The translations under genes were made by a program, and so were the position numbers. From assembly GCF_000283155.1 (NCBI RefSeq), contig NW_004454240.1, positions 2,257,727 to 2,321,726 of the forward strand: a DNA stretch of 64,000 nt, in the 5' to 3' direction. The notes under the pieces were generated by a model. That model was given only the letters and a program-made list of their open reading frames with translations. It was not told where the DNA came from and searched no databases. Origin of the DNA: Ceratotherium simum simum (lineage: Eukaryota; Chordata; Mammalia; Perissodactyla; Rhinocerotidae). Each line of letters opens with the position of its first letter. Positions within the stretch are counted from its first letter, which is position 1. Shown in pieces: positions 63,331 to 64,000 of the stretch.

Positions 63331-64000
63331 TTTTAACTGTCATAAATACTGAGTAATACTCACTGCAGGTTTTCTCCAGCTTTCTTTACCCACTCCTGGC
63401 CTCCTAATGGCTCAGCAAAGGTCTTCACCATCTCCTTTACCTGATGTGGGATCTCTCAGCTCTCCACTGCACAGACCTCTCCTTTCTTCAGATCTTGAAG
63501 GTGCCTTTCCACTGGGCAAAACTGTACATATATGGGTTCTTGAGTTTTTCCAAATGAATATACCTGTTATTCCCAGTGCTCAGATGAAGAAAGAGAACAG
63601 TACCATTACTCCCAGAAGCCTCCCTCCCCCTGCTCTCTTAGTCACTTCCCCTTTTGTAAAAATTTATTTTTAACATTTATGGGTTTTTATTTAACACCTA
63701 AAAATTTGGAAGGAAAATTAATTTTATTGTTTAAGCAAAATTACCTATTTGCTTGTATAGTCTTATTTTACAAGTTACTTTGCAGCTTCATTTTTCTAAT
63801 AAGTCCTTAAAATACGAACCTATTTTTAGGAAAACATTGAATTTTAAAATTTTTAATTTGAATTAATTGTTATAATGATTTTCAGTGTTTTAAGGAAGAT
63901 TTTAACTTTTAATCAGGTTAGTTATTGTGTATAGAGTTAACACACTACATCACTGAAATGTTTCAAATTTTAACATTTAAAACAAGCCTGTTTGGGGAAA
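63331..64000. other. Intergenic, no recognised feature
   Basis: AT-rich toward the right end (63650-64000). No gene, RNA or clear repeat seen. Confidence 0.4.

Noticed and set aside
1..64000. CRISPR arrays, operons, phage or bacterial mobile systems
   Set aside because: Mammalian nuclear sequence; the tandem repeats seen are microsatellites, and no spaced direct-repeat array exists.
36201..64000. OTUD6A, AWAT2 or other expected neighbours upstream of IGBP1
   Set aside because: No OTU-domain or acyltransferase sequence was found; in human OTUD6A is tens of kilobases away, so it probably lies beyond the right edge.

Overview
This is mammalian nuclear DNA, almost certainly from a perissodactyl (horse family most likely). 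Eight copies of the tRNA-derived equine SINE (ERE; hallmark ggggccggccc...gcggttaagtgcgcgc) are spread through it, together with an RTE-class LINE and laurasiatherian-type L1. The window is gene-poor and repeat-rich. Gene content places it on the X chromosome, in the block equivalent to human Xq13.1: DGAT2L6 and IGBP1 lie side by side and both read on the minus strand, so the window is inverted relative to the human map as I remember it.

Region by region. 0-2 kb holds an L1 fragment, part of DGAT2L6 intron 1 and DGAT2L6 exon 1 (1242-1326, minus), which has a stop at codon 6. 2-12 kb is intergenic, with MIR, L2, one ERE and a solo LTR. 12.1-35.6 kb is the complete IGBP1 gene (alpha4, regulator of PP2A-type phosphatases): six coding exons, all splice sites GT-AG, open frame, 339 codons. 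Its large last intron (12.4-23.2 kb) is mostly antisense old L1 carrying nested LTRs and SINEs. Intron 2 (26.0-34.7 kb) is full of L2, MIR and L1M. 35.6-36.2 kb is the IGBP1 promoter and CpG island. 36-48 kb is intergenic repeats, including two more solo LTRs of the family seen at 11 kb and one exact CTCF consensus.

48.2-50.1 kb (plus strand) holds the most unusual feature: a full-length but ruined leucine-rich-repeat receptor gene of the LRRC32 (GARP)/NRROS type. It has an intron acceptor at its start, about 13 recognisable repeats and a C-terminal membrane helix, but many stops and frameshifts. It is not a retrocopy of IGBP1 or of any neighbour.

50.9-64 kb is intergenic. It contains a twin-primed L1 with a perfect 18-bp target duplication, a purine-only tract, an RTE LINE with a damaged catalytic motif, and a near-full-length Tigger1 DNA transposon inserted in the end of a MER5A-like element.

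Only IGBP1 looks functional. DGAT2L6 exon 1 and the LRR gene are decayed, so the main biological theme is X-linked gene loss around a conserved housekeeping gene. Two 100-base N gaps are present (21873-21972 and 35031-35130). Repeat boundaries are estimated by eye; those with a target-site duplication are exact to a few bases.
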